A DNA stretch of 64,000 bases, from positions 124,001 to 188,000 of the forward strand of contig NZ_WKKH01000004.1 of NCBI RefSeq assembly GCF_009674725.1, written 5' to 3'. A program made the translations under genes and the position numbers. This document shows positions 54,824 through 63,612 of this stretch, piece after piece. The notes under the pieces are model-generated. The model made no database searches and was not told the origin of the DNA. It saw nothing but the letters and a program-made list of their open reading frames with translations. The stretch comes from Pedobacter petrophilus. GTDB lineage: Bacteria > Bacteroidota > Bacteroidia > Sphingobacteriales > Sphingobacteriaceae. Position 1 is the stretch's first letter. The number at the start of each line of letters is the position of its first letter.

Positions 54824-56824
54824 ATGAAAAAACTCCTTTTTGCGCTCGCTTTGCTGTTCTTTAGCATTCAAAATTATGCTCAGGATTTAGCAAAGAAAAT
54901 CCCTGCAAACGCCTTTACTGTTGCCACTATTAAAGGCGACAATGTATTTAAACTCATGTTTGTAAAAGATTTTAATGAATCTTTTGTAGGTAAAAAATTG
55001 CTAACAGAAACTTCTAAATCGCTCGATAAAAACTTTACAAGCATTGAAGACTTCGGCATCAACCTGGAGAAGAACATGTATTATTTTAATCAGCTGAGCG
55101 ATAGTATTACTTACAATTGCTTTCTGATTCCCATTAAGGATGCAACCAAATTTGAAAGTTTAATTAACGATAAAGAGAAAAAGTTTACGCTTGACGGTGA
55201 AACAAGAACGATGATTTTACCGGATAGCACCAGCATTATTAAGTGGAACAACAACATGATGTATTTCGTAACCGGAAGCATAAAAAGTTCTTTCTTTGCC
55301 GATTCGCTTAAATCTGCAAAATATGGCATCAAAGATCTTCGATATCAGGGCAGTGATGTATTAACAGATAGTGCTACTATTGTTACTGATTCGACATACG
55401 TAACGACGGAGGAACCAATGGTTGAAACTGTAATTGCGCCCCCGGTTGTAAAAGCAAAGGTTCAAAAAAAATCTGCAAAGAAAAAAGTCAGTTCAAAAAA
55501 GAAAGCAGGAAAGAAAAAGACAGCTGTTAAACGTAAAAAAGTGAAATTAGCGGAGCAAATAGATGTTGACGACTACGCAGTAAAGGATTCTGTTGGTATG
55601 GATGCTTATGCAACCGATCCGGATCAGTATGATGAATATCAAAAAGAAAAAGCAGAACAGGATGCTAAAACTAAAGCTTTAACACTGGTGTGGATCAGCG
55701 CTCAGGCAGATAAAATCTTCAACACAAACTACGAATCTATTGAAAGCAATAAATCTTACAACAGCAGCTTAGATAAAAATGCCATTGCTGAAGTTTGGGT
55801 TTCGAGCTTGCAGGATGTTTATAATTCCATCTCCCCAGAATTTGGCACTTATGGTAAAGCAGGGCTTATGAAAGGCTATGGCAGTTTAACTGCTAAATTA
55901 TTTATGGATGATAAAAGTTTCCGCATTTCTACAGGCCTGGAGTTGGCAAAAGATCAGGCAGATTCTTACAAAAAAATCATGAACAGGAAAATCAATAAAA
56001 AATTCCTGAACTACGTAGATAGCGAAAAAGCAATTGGATTTATGGGGTATGCCATTGATACCAAAGCCTATTTAGAAGAGTTTCCAAAGCTGATGCAACA
56101 AACCTATGGTTCTTTTCTGGGTGGCCGAATGGATGAAGAAATTTCTTTGGGTACTGATTTATTCACACTGCTCCTGGATGAAGAGGCCGTAAGCAAAGTG
56201 GTTAAGGGTGATGCCTTATTTATCATCAACGGCTTAAATACCCGCGATGTAACTTACACTGCGTACGAATATGATGAAGATTACAACCAAACCGAGGTAA
56301 CGAAAACGAAAAAAGAAACCATGCCAGATTTCCTTTTCATGTTCTCTTCAGAAGATCACCGCTTAATGAATAAGCTAATTAAATATGGTGTAAACAAGCA
56401 ACGTGTGAGCGTTGACAACAACATTTATAAAATTGAAGAAAAGAAAAGTCCGGTTGATATTTATTTTATGATAAAAGATAATATTGTGTTTTTCGGAAAC
56501 TCTTTAACGGAAATGAAAAGTATTAGCAACAATAATTTCCGCGCAAACATCAGCAAAACGCATAAAAGCCTGTTGAGCAAGAATAATTTCAGCTTCTTAT
56601 TTAACGCGAAAAATTTAGTAGGGAAAGTACCTGACCAGGAATTTGGTGGTGAAGAAACAGCAAAGAAATTTAACGAGACATTGGGTAAAATGGGAAATGT
56701 ATATATGAAATCAAATCCTATTAAAGGGAACCTGGTTTCTGCAGATATTAGCGCAGAAATTCCTAACGGGCACGAAAATGCTTTAAAATATTTGTTTACA
56801 TTGATTGAAAATGCATCGAAGTAA
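54824..56824 (+). CDS. Uncharacterised exported protein with Lys-rich linker, paralog of next gene
   Basis: 666 aa from ATG 54824 (MKKLLFALALLFFSIQNYAQ, clean signal peptide). The mature protein begins AKKIPANAFTVATIKGDNVF. A Lys-rich block (about 212-247: KKSAKKKVSSKKKAGKKK) interrupts it, with acidic residues after. It shares domains with the next gene, including a YEYDEDYNQTEV motif with KKETMPDF. DUF4836 or DUF3352-like families come to mind but are unverified. Largest gene of the cassette. Confidence 0.65.
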   Translation: MKKLLFALALLFFSIQNYAQDLAKKIPANAFTVATIKGDNVFKLMFVKDFNESFVGKKLLTETSKSLDKNFTSIEDFGINLEKNMYYFNQLSDSITYNCFLIPIKDATKFESLINDKEKKFTLDGETRTMILPDSTSIIKWNNNMMYFVTGSIKSSFFADSLKSAKYGIKDLRYQGSDVLTDSATIVTDSTYVTTEEPMVETVIAPPVVKAKVQKKSAKKKVSSKKKAGKKKTAVKRKKVKLAEQIDVDDYAVKDSVGMDAYATDPDQYDEYQKEKAEQDAKTKALTLVWISAQADKIFNTNYESIESNKSYNSSLDKNAIAEVWVSSLQDVYNSISPEFGTYGKAGLMKGYGSLTAKLFMDDKSFRISTGLELAKDQADSYKKIMNRKINKKFLNYVDSEKAIGFMGYAIDTKAYLEEFPKLMQQTYGSFLGGRMDEEISLGTDLFTLLLDEEAVSKVVKGDALFIINGLNTRDVTYTAYEYDEDYNQTEVTKTKKETMPDFLFMFSSEDHRLMNKLIKYGVNKQRVSVDNNIYKIEEKKSPVDIYFMIKDNIVFFGNSLTEMKSISNNNFRANISKTHKSLLSKNNFSFLFNAKNLVGKVPDQEFGGEETAKKFNETLGKMGNVYMKSNPIKGNLVSADISAEIPNGHENALKYLFTLIENASK

Positions 56825-56880
56825 TCCGGTTTTTCAGTTGGCAGTTCTCAATTGACAGTTTAATTGATTACTAAAAACAG

Positions 56881-56943
56881 TTGCTACGGAAACGCCGAAG
56901 CCACGGAAAAATATTTCTCGGCTTTCGTGATTCCGTGGCAAAA
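56881..56943 (+). repeat. Inverted pair of the CCACGGAA core
   Basis: TTGCTACGGAAAC with CGAAGCCACGGAA is followed by the same core inverted (TTCCGTGGCAAAAT at its right end). GCCACGGAA (56900-56908) pairs with TTCCGTGGC. The core matches TTGCCACGGAAACACGGAAG of the 92-bp array at 25 kb. Lies between the two paralogous cassette genes. Confidence 0.75.
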
Positions 56944-56960
56944 TCATTATTGAATAAACT

Positions 56961-58307
56961 ATGAGGAAATTTTTTAAAATAACAGCAGTGATAATTCTAT
57001 CACTGCTTATTTTTTTTGTTGCCCTTTTTAAATACCGGCAATATCAGGCAAACCAGGTTTCCATTCCGCGTAATGCAGTTTCGGTATTGAAGATCAGCGT
57101 AGATGAAGTGTTTAAAAGTCTGGCGGCAAACCTGATTTCTAACCCTGGTTTTTATTTAAAATCAAATGATAAGCAAAAACCTACTACCGGAAGAAGCAAA
57201 CTTGCCAGCGGCCTAAAAATACCAGCAAGCATATACTTTTACTTTTTACAAAACCAGCCCAAAACAGCAGTTTTTACGCGACTGGAGATTAAATCACTCA
57301 TCGATTTTGAAAGCTTTATAAAACACACGCTCGGATTTAAAATTTTAAAGAAACAAAACGGGATCAGCTTTGCAAGTTCAAGTTTAGGCAACATGGCAAT
57401 CTGCTACAATAATGAAGCGGCAGCAATTGTAGTATCCAGCGAGATGGTAAGCTTTGAGCCGATATTAATTAAACTCTTGACACAAGAAAACTTTGTGAAA
57501 CTTAGTGAAAGTAGATTCAATACCATGAATGGCCTAACACACCACATTGCCTATAGCGATAATAAGAATACCTTCACCACTGATTTTAGTACCGGAGCGA
57601 TTAATTTTAATGCAAATTTTCCCACTGAAGCAATTATTCCTGCCGCCCAGCCTGAACATAGAACGTTTAACGAAGAAAGCACCGCCAGTATCTGGCTAAA
57701 TGCAGACTTTCCAACAATAGCAGATAAAACATATCGATTTAAAAACGCTACCATAGCGCGGGATAGCTTACTTAAATATTACAAGGGTTATGTGGATTTT
57801 GAGTGGACGAATAGCATACCTCAAACCGACTCCATTATTACTTATGAATATAATGATGATTTTGAAAAGGTTGAAAAGATAACACTGCAGAAAAAAGAGG
57901 TTCCAAATTTCACTTTGAATATTGCTGCAGAGGCCACTGGCTTGAAAAACTACCTGAGTCGGCAAAAAATTATTAATCTGGATAGCGGCACAGTTGACAA
58001 ATTGGTATTTCCACTTTATCAGGCTTTTGTCGGGGGCGATAATCAGCAATTTCTTTTGGGAACAAATAACAATCTTAAAGCTGATACTAAAAAAGAGCGC
58101 TCAACAGATTTCTTTTCCCTTGATGTGAATTTTAAGAAATTAAATACTCAATCAGTTATACCCGGAGCAAACCGATACCTAAAATCTTTCAGCAAACTAA
58201 CCATGAAAGGTAAGGCTGTAAATCCGCATCAGGTACAATTAAATGGAAAACTCACTTTAATTAATGGCGACATCAATTCTTTGTATCAGTTATTGAAAGA
58301 TTTTTAA
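56961..58307 (+). CDS. Uncharacterised membrane-anchored paralog of the preceding protein
   Basis: 448 aa. N-terminal anchor (about 7-24, ITAVIILSLLIFFVALFKY), exported part homologous to the 666-aa protein: IPRNAVSVLKISVDEVFKSL aligns with IPANAFTVATIKGDNVFKLM; FESFIKHTLGF with FESLINDKEKK; and ITYEYNDDFEKVEKITLQKK with YEYDEDYNQTEVTKTKKE. No Lys-rich block. Function unknown; likely works alongside the neighbour in the cell envelope. Confidence 0.65.
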   Translation: MRKFFKITAVIILSLLIFFVALFKYRQYQANQVSIPRNAVSVLKISVDEVFKSLAANLISNPGFYLKSNDKQKPTTGRSKLASGLKIPASIYFYFLQNQPKTAVFTRLEIKSLIDFESFIKHTLGFKILKKQNGISFASSSLGNMAICYNNEAAAIVVSSEMVSFEPILIKLLTQENFVKLSESRFNTMNGLTHHIAYSDNKNTFTTDFSTGAINFNANFPTEAIIPAAQPEHRTFNEESTASIWLNADFPTIADKTYRFKNATIARDSLLKYYKGYVDFEWTNSIPQTDSIITYEYNDDFEKVEKITLQKKEVPNFTLNIAAEATGLKNYLSRQKIINLDSGTVDKLVFPLYQAFVGGDNQQFLLGTNNNLKADTKKERSTDFFSLDVNFKKLNTQSVIPGANRYLKSFSKLTMKGKAVNPHQVQLNGKLTLINGDINSLYQLLKDF

Positions 58308-58377
58308 GGTTCAAATCTGTTCTTTTCATCTCAATTTTCTTTTATATTTCTGATATTTAGAGCATCATCTCTTTTAC

Positions 58378-59982
58378 ATGCTACACGATAATTTAATTCT
58401 CATCCTGGTACTATTGCTTGGCGTAACCATTTTGGTAATGGTGGGCCAAAAGCTCAAAATTTCTTATCCGATCTTTTTGGTTCTTGCTGGTTTATTTATT
58501 GGTTTTATTCCGGGAATGCCCCACATCAAGATCGATCCAAACATTGTCTTCCTCCTATTTCTGCCTCCCCTGCTCTACGAAGCCGCCTGGTTTACCTCAT
58601 GGAAGGCTTTTTGGGAATATAAAGGTGCTATCTTTTTAATGGCAGTTGGATTGGTGTTTATTACTTCTGTGGCCGTTGCTTATGCCTCAGTTGCATTTAT
58701 TCCGGGCTTTACCTTAGCGCTTGGTTTTTTACTTGGCGGAATTGTATCTCCACCAGATGCGGTAGCCGCAGCAGCAGTGCTTAAGGGCATGAAAATTCCG
58801 AAAACGGTAAGCGCATTGCTTGAAGGCGAAAGTTTAGTAAACGATGCTTCCAGTTTAATTGTATTTAAATTCGCACTGGCCACCGTAACCACCGGGACTT
58901 TCATTTTGCAAGATGCTGCTGTAAACTTTGTATCCGTTGCAGGGCTTGGCATAATTATCGGCTTGGCGATTGGCGGCATATTTTACGCCATTCACCGATG
59001 GCTACCGACCACAGAAAATATTGATACCGTCCTCACTTTGCTTACCCCCTACTTTATGTACATCGTTGCAGAGCATTTTGAAGCCTCTGGTGTAATGGCA
59101 GTAGTTTCTGGCGGATTATTGCTTTCCAGTCAATCGCATGTAATTCTCACTTCCAACTCCAGAATAAAAACAGTCTCTGTTTGGTCTGCACTGATTTTCC
59201 TACTAAACGGTGTAGTCTTTATTTTAATAGGCTTGGCGTTGCCAGATATTGTGGCCGGATTGGGGCCTGATTATCCAATAGGACAGGCAATTGGATATGG
59301 CGTTGGAATTAGTGTTTTGGCGCTCCTTGTTCGCTTTGTATGGCTTTTCTCTACTTCCAGCATTACCCGGGTACTCAACAAAAAAAGTAGAATTCGTTAT
59401 CAGGATCTTACGTGGCACTCTTCTTTAGTGATTGTTTATGCCGGCATGAGGGGTGTGGTATCTTTGGCCGCCGCGCTTTCCATCCCAGTGATGATTTCGG
59501 AACAAATTCCTTTTCCATTAAGAAACCTGATTTTGTTCATTACTTTCGTCGTGATTTTTGTAACCCTTGTTGTTCAAGGCTTAACGTTACCCCTATTTAT
59601 TAAATTGCTGAAAATCCCGGAAGCGAAACACAAGCTTTCTGAACAGGAGCAAATCAGCCAGATTAAATTGAAGCTGATTGATCTCTCACTGGAAAAGCTG
59701 GTAGCCAATTATCAATATCAATGTACCCATAATGAGTTAATGGTGAACTTAAAAGCTGAATTACAGCACTCATTGAACGAAAAGAAAGAGACCCTCCACG
59801 CGTTTAAAAAAGGAGAAATTAACACTGTTGACCTGAAAGCGTATAATGAAATTGTTCTTGATTTAATTCAGGTTCAGCGTGATGAACTTCATCATTTAAA
59901 AGGCAATAAAAGCTACGATGATGATATTATCAGAAAAGAAGAGTGGCGATTAGATTTGGAAGAATTGAGCATCACCTCATAG
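58378..59982 (+). CDS. CPA1-family Na+/H+ antiporter
   Basis: 534-aa cation/proton antiporter for pH and Na+ homeostasis. About 12 membrane helices (1-415) and a cytoplasmic tail with long charged helices (about 430-534). Signatures: FLLFLPPLLYEAAW, GGIVSPPDAVAAAAVL, and N155-D156 in GESLVNDASSLI, the ion-binding ND motif of CPA1 electroneutral exchangers. 70 nt after the envelope gene. Confidence 0.9.
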   Translation: MLHDNLILILVLLLGVTILVMVGQKLKISYPIFLVLAGLFIGFIPGMPHIKIDPNIVFLLFLPPLLYEAAWFTSWKAFWEYKGAIFLMAVGLVFITSVAVAYASVAFIPGFTLALGFLLGGIVSPPDAVAAAAVLKGMKIPKTVSALLEGESLVNDASSLIVFKFALATVTTGTFILQDAAVNFVSVAGLGIIIGLAIGGIFYAIHRWLPTTENIDTVLTLLTPYFMYIVAEHFEASGVMAVVSGGLLLSSQSHVILTSNSRIKTVSVWSALIFLLNGVVFILIGLALPDIVAGLGPDYPIGQAIGYGVGISVLALLVRFVWLFSTSSITRVLNKKSRIRYQDLTWHSSLVIVYAGMRGVVSLAAALSIPVMISEQIPFPLRNLILFITFVVIFVTLVVQGLTLPLFIKLLKIPEAKHKLSEQEQISQIKLKLIDLSLEKLVANYQYQCTHNELMVNLKAELQHSLNEKKETLHAFKKGEINTVDLKAYNEIVLDLIQVQRDELHHLKGNKSYDDDIIRKEEWRLDLEELSITS

Positions 59983-60139
59983 GATTCAGTATTAAATGGT
60001 GATTGATATAGCGCTCGCTACACAAACTGATGTTTATAAACCCGATATAAGTGGAAAGCCACCGATTTTTTTTTGGTGCTTGAAGCATTAGCGGGACTGA
60101 ACTTAGCCCACAAAACACCGGACCATTCATTTCCAAATA

Positions 60140-60175
60140 AAAAAACCCTTGCAAATTATACATCTGCAAGGATTT
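60140..60175 (-). terminator. Terminator of the glutamate dehydrogenase gene
   Basis: CCTTGCA (60147-60153) pairs with TGCAAGG (60165-60171); on the minus strand T-rich tract follows. Confidence 0.85.
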
Positions 60176-60203
60176 TCAGCTTTAAACTTTTATCTTTAAA
60201 CTA

Positions 60204-61625
60204 CTATGGCCAAACGCCTAAGTTCATGTAAGAAACGGCAATTTTATCAATCGAATTTACGAAAGCTGCAGTTCTTAATGTTTGTGTGCCAGGTTTTACT
60301 CTTAAGGTTTCACGAATCTCGTGGTAAGAATGAATCATGGTATCTTCTAAACCGGAGTTTACCAATTCCATTTCAGATGCACCTTTAACAATCATTAAGC
60401 GGTGTTCAGGAAGAATCGTTTTGCCTGTTAAGTTTTCTAAAGTAGCAATTAAGTTTGCGTTTGAATTCGCCGCATACCGGTTTTCCATCCGTCCGAATGC
60501 TACGTGAGAAAGATTTTTTAACCATTCGAAGTAAGAAACTGTAACACCACCGGCATTACAATACATATCCGGAATGATGATTCCACCCATTTCAGTGAAG
60601 ATTGCTTCGGCCTCTGGCGTAGTCGGTCCGTTAGCACCTTCAGCAATAATTTTTGCCTTTACGTTGCGAATATTAAGTTCAGTAAACTGGTTTTCTAAAG
60701 CCGCCGGAACGATGATATCGCAATCTTGCTCTAACCCTTCCATAGAATTTCTAAAATCGGTAGCACCAGGGAAACCTAAAATAGAACCTGTATTTTTGCG
60801 ATGAGCAAAAACTTCATCAACATTTAAACCGTTAGCATTGTAGATTGCACCTTCGTACTCACACAAACCAACAATTGTTGCCCCAAATTCTGCAAGGAAT
60901 TTTGCAGAATGGTAACCTACATTCCCCAAGCCCTGAACGATTACTCTTTTATCTCCTAAACCAGCTTTTAAGCCGATTTTAGCCATATCTTCAGCAACAT
61001 CCACACACTCGCGCACGGCATAAGCAACACCACGACCGGTAGCTTCTTTACGACCACGGATACCGTGTAAAGCGATCGGTTTACCTGTTACACAACCTAA
61101 TGCATCCAACTGACCAGGATTCATCGTCATATAAGTATCAGCAATCCAGCTCATTTCACGTTCGCCTGATCCATAATCCGGCGCAGGAACGTCAATACCA
61201 GGACCAATAAAATTCTTCTTGATTAATTCTGTGGTGTAACGACGAGTGATGGTTTCTAACTCGGCTACGCTATATTGTTTGGTGTTAATTTTAATTCCAC
61301 CTTTTGCACCTCCGAAAGGTACATTTACGATTGCACATTTGTATGTCATCAAGGCTGCAAGTGCCATCACCTCATCCTCATTAACCATCTCGCTGTAACG
61401 AATACCGCCTTTGGTTGGACTCATGTGATGCGAATGCTCTACACGCCATGCATCAATCACTTCAAAACCGTTTCCTCTGCGAATTGGAAATTGGAAACGA
61501 TACACACTATTACACGCTTTAATCTGGTTCAATAAACCATCGGGATGGTTGGTGAATTGAGCCGCACTGTCAAAGTTCTTGCATACATCTGCAAAAAACT
61601 TGTTCTCGTCTGCTAGATTAGCCAT
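60204..61625 (-). CDS. Glutamate dehydrogenase (Glu/Leu/Phe/Val family)
   Basis: NAD(P)-dependent interconversion of glutamate and 2-oxoglutarate plus ammonia. 473 aa. Active-site Lys in VPFGGAKGGIKI, APDYGSGEREMSW, the Rossmann VQGLGNVGYHSAKF and C-terminal YCNAGGVTVSYFEWLKN. Distinct from the leucine dehydrogenase at 19110. Coenzyme preference not determined. Between ccmD and the plus-strand block on the minus strand. Confidence 0.9.
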   Translation of the reverse strand: MANLADENKFFADVCKNFDSAAQFTNHPDGLLNQIKACNSVYRFQFPIRRGNGFEVIDAWRVEHSHHMSPTKGGIRYSEMVNEDEVMALAALMTYKCAIVNVPFGGAKGGIKINTKQYSVAELETITRRYTTELIKKNFIGPGIDVPAPDYGSGEREMSWIADTYMTMNPGQLDALGCVTGKPIALHGIRGRKEATGRGVAYAVRECVDVAEDMAKIGLKAGLGDKRVIVQGLGNVGYHSAKFLAEFGATIVGLCEYEGAIYNANGLNVDEVFAHRKNTGSILGFPGATDFRNSMEGLEQDCDIIVPAALENQFTELNIRNVKAKIIAEGANGPTTPEAEAIFTEMGGIIIPDMYCNAGGVTVSYFEWLKNLSHVAFGRMENRYAANSNANLIATLENLTGKTILPEHRLMIVKGASEMELVNSGLEDTMIHSYHEIRETLRVKPGTQTLRTAAFVNSIDKIAVSYMNLGVWP

Positions 61626-61758
61626 TATTTATTTTTTATGAATTAAGTATGCCGCAAAATTGCCTAAAAAAACTGCATATATCCAAATGAAAAAATACTT
61701 AGTGTAAAGGAAACACCAATTGAAAATGACCGAAAAAATAGCTTTAAAACGTTTAAGC

Positions 61759-61977
61759 TTAGTTTTTGCCTGTGTTTTCTTTTTCTATTTTTTTTAATCT
61801 TTTATCAATAGAGAAAAGATAAGCCAATAAACCGACTAAAATGATAACTATACAGACAACTACAACGTATATTTTACCATCGCTACGCAACTTATCTGCC
61901 ATTTCTACACCATTATCTTGTGCAAATAATTGCATTGTAGCCAGCATTAACAGGAGAGAGAAAAGTACCTTTTTCAT
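61759..61977 (-). CDS. ccmD: CcmD-like heme exporter accessory protein
   Basis: 72 aa. A cleavable-signal-like first segment (MKKVLFSLLLMLATMQLFAQ) and a second helix (about 36-56, VVVVCIVIILVGLLAYLFSI) followed by DKRLKKIEKE, the CcmD pattern. The overlap with the ccmC stop by one nt and location fit the heme-exporter operon. Confidence 0.8.
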   Translation of the reverse strand: MKKVLFSLLLMLATMQLFAQDNGVEMADKLRSDGKIYVVVVCIVIILVGLLAYLFSIDKRLKKIEKENTGKN

Positions 61978-62639
61978 TAATTATGTTGTTGATTGTTTTC
62001 TATTGAACGTATTCTGAAGCGAATGGTATAAACCCAGTAGCCGATGATGATCCACCCTAAACAGGCAGGATAAAATACCATGCGCATGCGGCTATCTAAA
62101 TCATAGCTGTTAAACCCTGGATTGCCACCATTACCCGGGTGTAATGAATCTTTTAAACGGGGTAAAACGAAAAGTAAAACCACCATCATCGGGAAAGCAA
62201 AGATGTTGTAAATGGCAGAAATTTTAGCCCTTTTTTGCTCTTCATCTATCGCGTTGCGAAGAATTAAATAAGCAAAATAAAGTAATACTGAAATGGCGGC
62301 GAAATTTTGTTTTGGATCGAAACTCCAAAATTGCCCCCAGGTATACTTCGCCCAAATGGCACCAGTAACCAAGCCCAGAAGACCAAAAATAATCCCGGCG
62401 TTTACACTTTCTACTGCTTTCAAATCATCGGTTTCGCTTTTAGTGCTTAACGATTTTATGCTATAGAAAACAGATATGGAAAACAAAACAATCATAGCGA
62501 ACCACATTGGCACGTGGAAGTATAGGTTTCTGATTGATTCATTGATAATAGGTAACCGTGGAACGCCAAGTAGTAACCCTGCTATTGCAGTATAAATCAC
62601 TAACATCGATCCCAGGATTTTCCACCAAATTTTATTCAT
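61977..62639 (-). CDS. ccmC: CcmC heme exporter/lyase protein
   Basis: Membrane protein delivering heme to CcmE. 220 aa, six helices. The tryptophan-rich heme site is WAKYTWGQFWSFDPKQNFAA, with conserved His in LYFHVPMWF and SLHPGNGG. Small CcmC-type CcsA protein. First gene downstream of ccmB across a 93-bp gap. Confidence 0.92.
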   Translation of the reverse strand: MNKIWWKILGSMLVIYTAIAGLLLGVPRLPIINESIRNLYFHVPMWFAMIVLFSISVFYSIKSLSTKSETDDLKAVESVNAGIIFGLLGLVTGAIWAKYTWGQFWSFDPKQNFAAISVLLYFAYLILRNAIDEEQKRAKISAIYNIFAFPMMVVLLFVLPRLKDSLHPGNGGNPGFNSYDLDSRMRMVFYPACLGWIIIGYWVYTIRFRIRSIENNQQHN

Positions 62640-62655
62640 ATATTATTTTAATTTT

Positions 62656-62713
62656 GAATGAGTGAATTTTGAATTATTAAATGTTTCCTTCCCATTCTAT
62701 CACTCACTCATTC
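62656..62713 (+). repeat. Inverted repeat in the ccmB-ccmC gap
   Basis: GAATGAGTGA (62656-62665) and TCACTCATTC (62704-62713) are perfect inverse repeats with a 38-nt loop. The word GAATGAGTGAATG also occurs near 14400. Confidence 0.6.
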
Positions 62714-62732
62714 TATAATTCTATCATTCCAT

Positions 62733-63398
62733 TTAATCCCTCCAAAGGTAAGGAAATAACAATAAAGAGGTAGCAACTGTTAATACATTTACCAACAGCA
62801 ACATCCCAATTTCATCGTAACTATTCTCCCACGGCAAGCCGTCCACAGCATTTTTAGCTAATTTTATTAAAAGAATTAGCACAGGAATGATAATTGGAAA
62901 GCTGAGAATAGCCATCAGCATTCCCCCATTACCGGCTTTACTTGCTATGGCTGAAACCATTGTAAAAACAGTTGAAAAACTGATGCTTCCCATGACGACG
63001 GCCACGTAGTAAAGTAATAAATCTGGCGGAGTGAAAGTATCGAAGACCATAGTATAAAAACCCAATGCGATGGTTGTTAAAACCAGCATCAACACGATAT
63101 TATAAACTGTTTTTGAGATTAATATTGCCGCAGGGCTAGCAAGTATATAATTATATAACTGCTGACCTTTAGTTTCCTGTAGAAAACTTTTAGAAACACC
63201 GTTTATTGATGCAAAAAGAATAATAATCCAGAATAAAGCATTCCATGCAAGCTTATCACCCAGACTTACGAAAGATAAGTAACAAGTAAAAATGGTAGAA
63301 ACTACATATAATAGAATTCCATTGATGGTATATTTGGAGCGCCACTCTAACAGTACTTCCTTATGGATTAAATATTTAACCTCTTTGGCCAGTTGCAT
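62733..63398 (-). CDS. ccmB: CcmB heme exporter permease
   Basis: Membrane subunit of the CcmAB ABC complex that releases holo-CcmE from CcmC. 221 aa, six helices, with QLYNYILASPAAILISKTVYN and SFSTVFTMVSAIASKAGNGGMLMAILSFPI typical. The ATPase subunit ccmA is not adjacent or in the window. Divergent from the Ogt gene. Confidence 0.92.
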   Translation of the reverse strand: MQLAKEVKYLIHKEVLLEWRSKYTINGILLYVVSTIFTCYLSFVSLGDKLAWNALFWIIILFASINGVSKSFLQETKGQQLYNYILASPAAILISKTVYNIVLMLVLTTIALGFYTMVFDTFTPPDLLLYYVAVVMGSISFSTVFTMVSAIASKAGNGGMLMAILSFPIIIPVLILLIKLAKNAVDGLPWENSYDEIGMLLLVNVLTVATSLLLFPYLWRD

Positions 63399-63612
63399 AA
63401 CCGCAAAGATACTTTTATTGATAAATTATCGCAGTGTAATTTTGTTGGATTGTTGTAATATTGTTTCAACATTTAACTTGGAGAGATTAACGCTAACGGG
63501 CTTTTTTTTTGTGCAACCCGTCCTTGGTTTTACCTGAAATGAAAAATAAATACGGATTAGGTTTTACATAGGCTTAGGCATTAGTTTAGATGTTAACAGT
63601 TGTAAATAGAAT

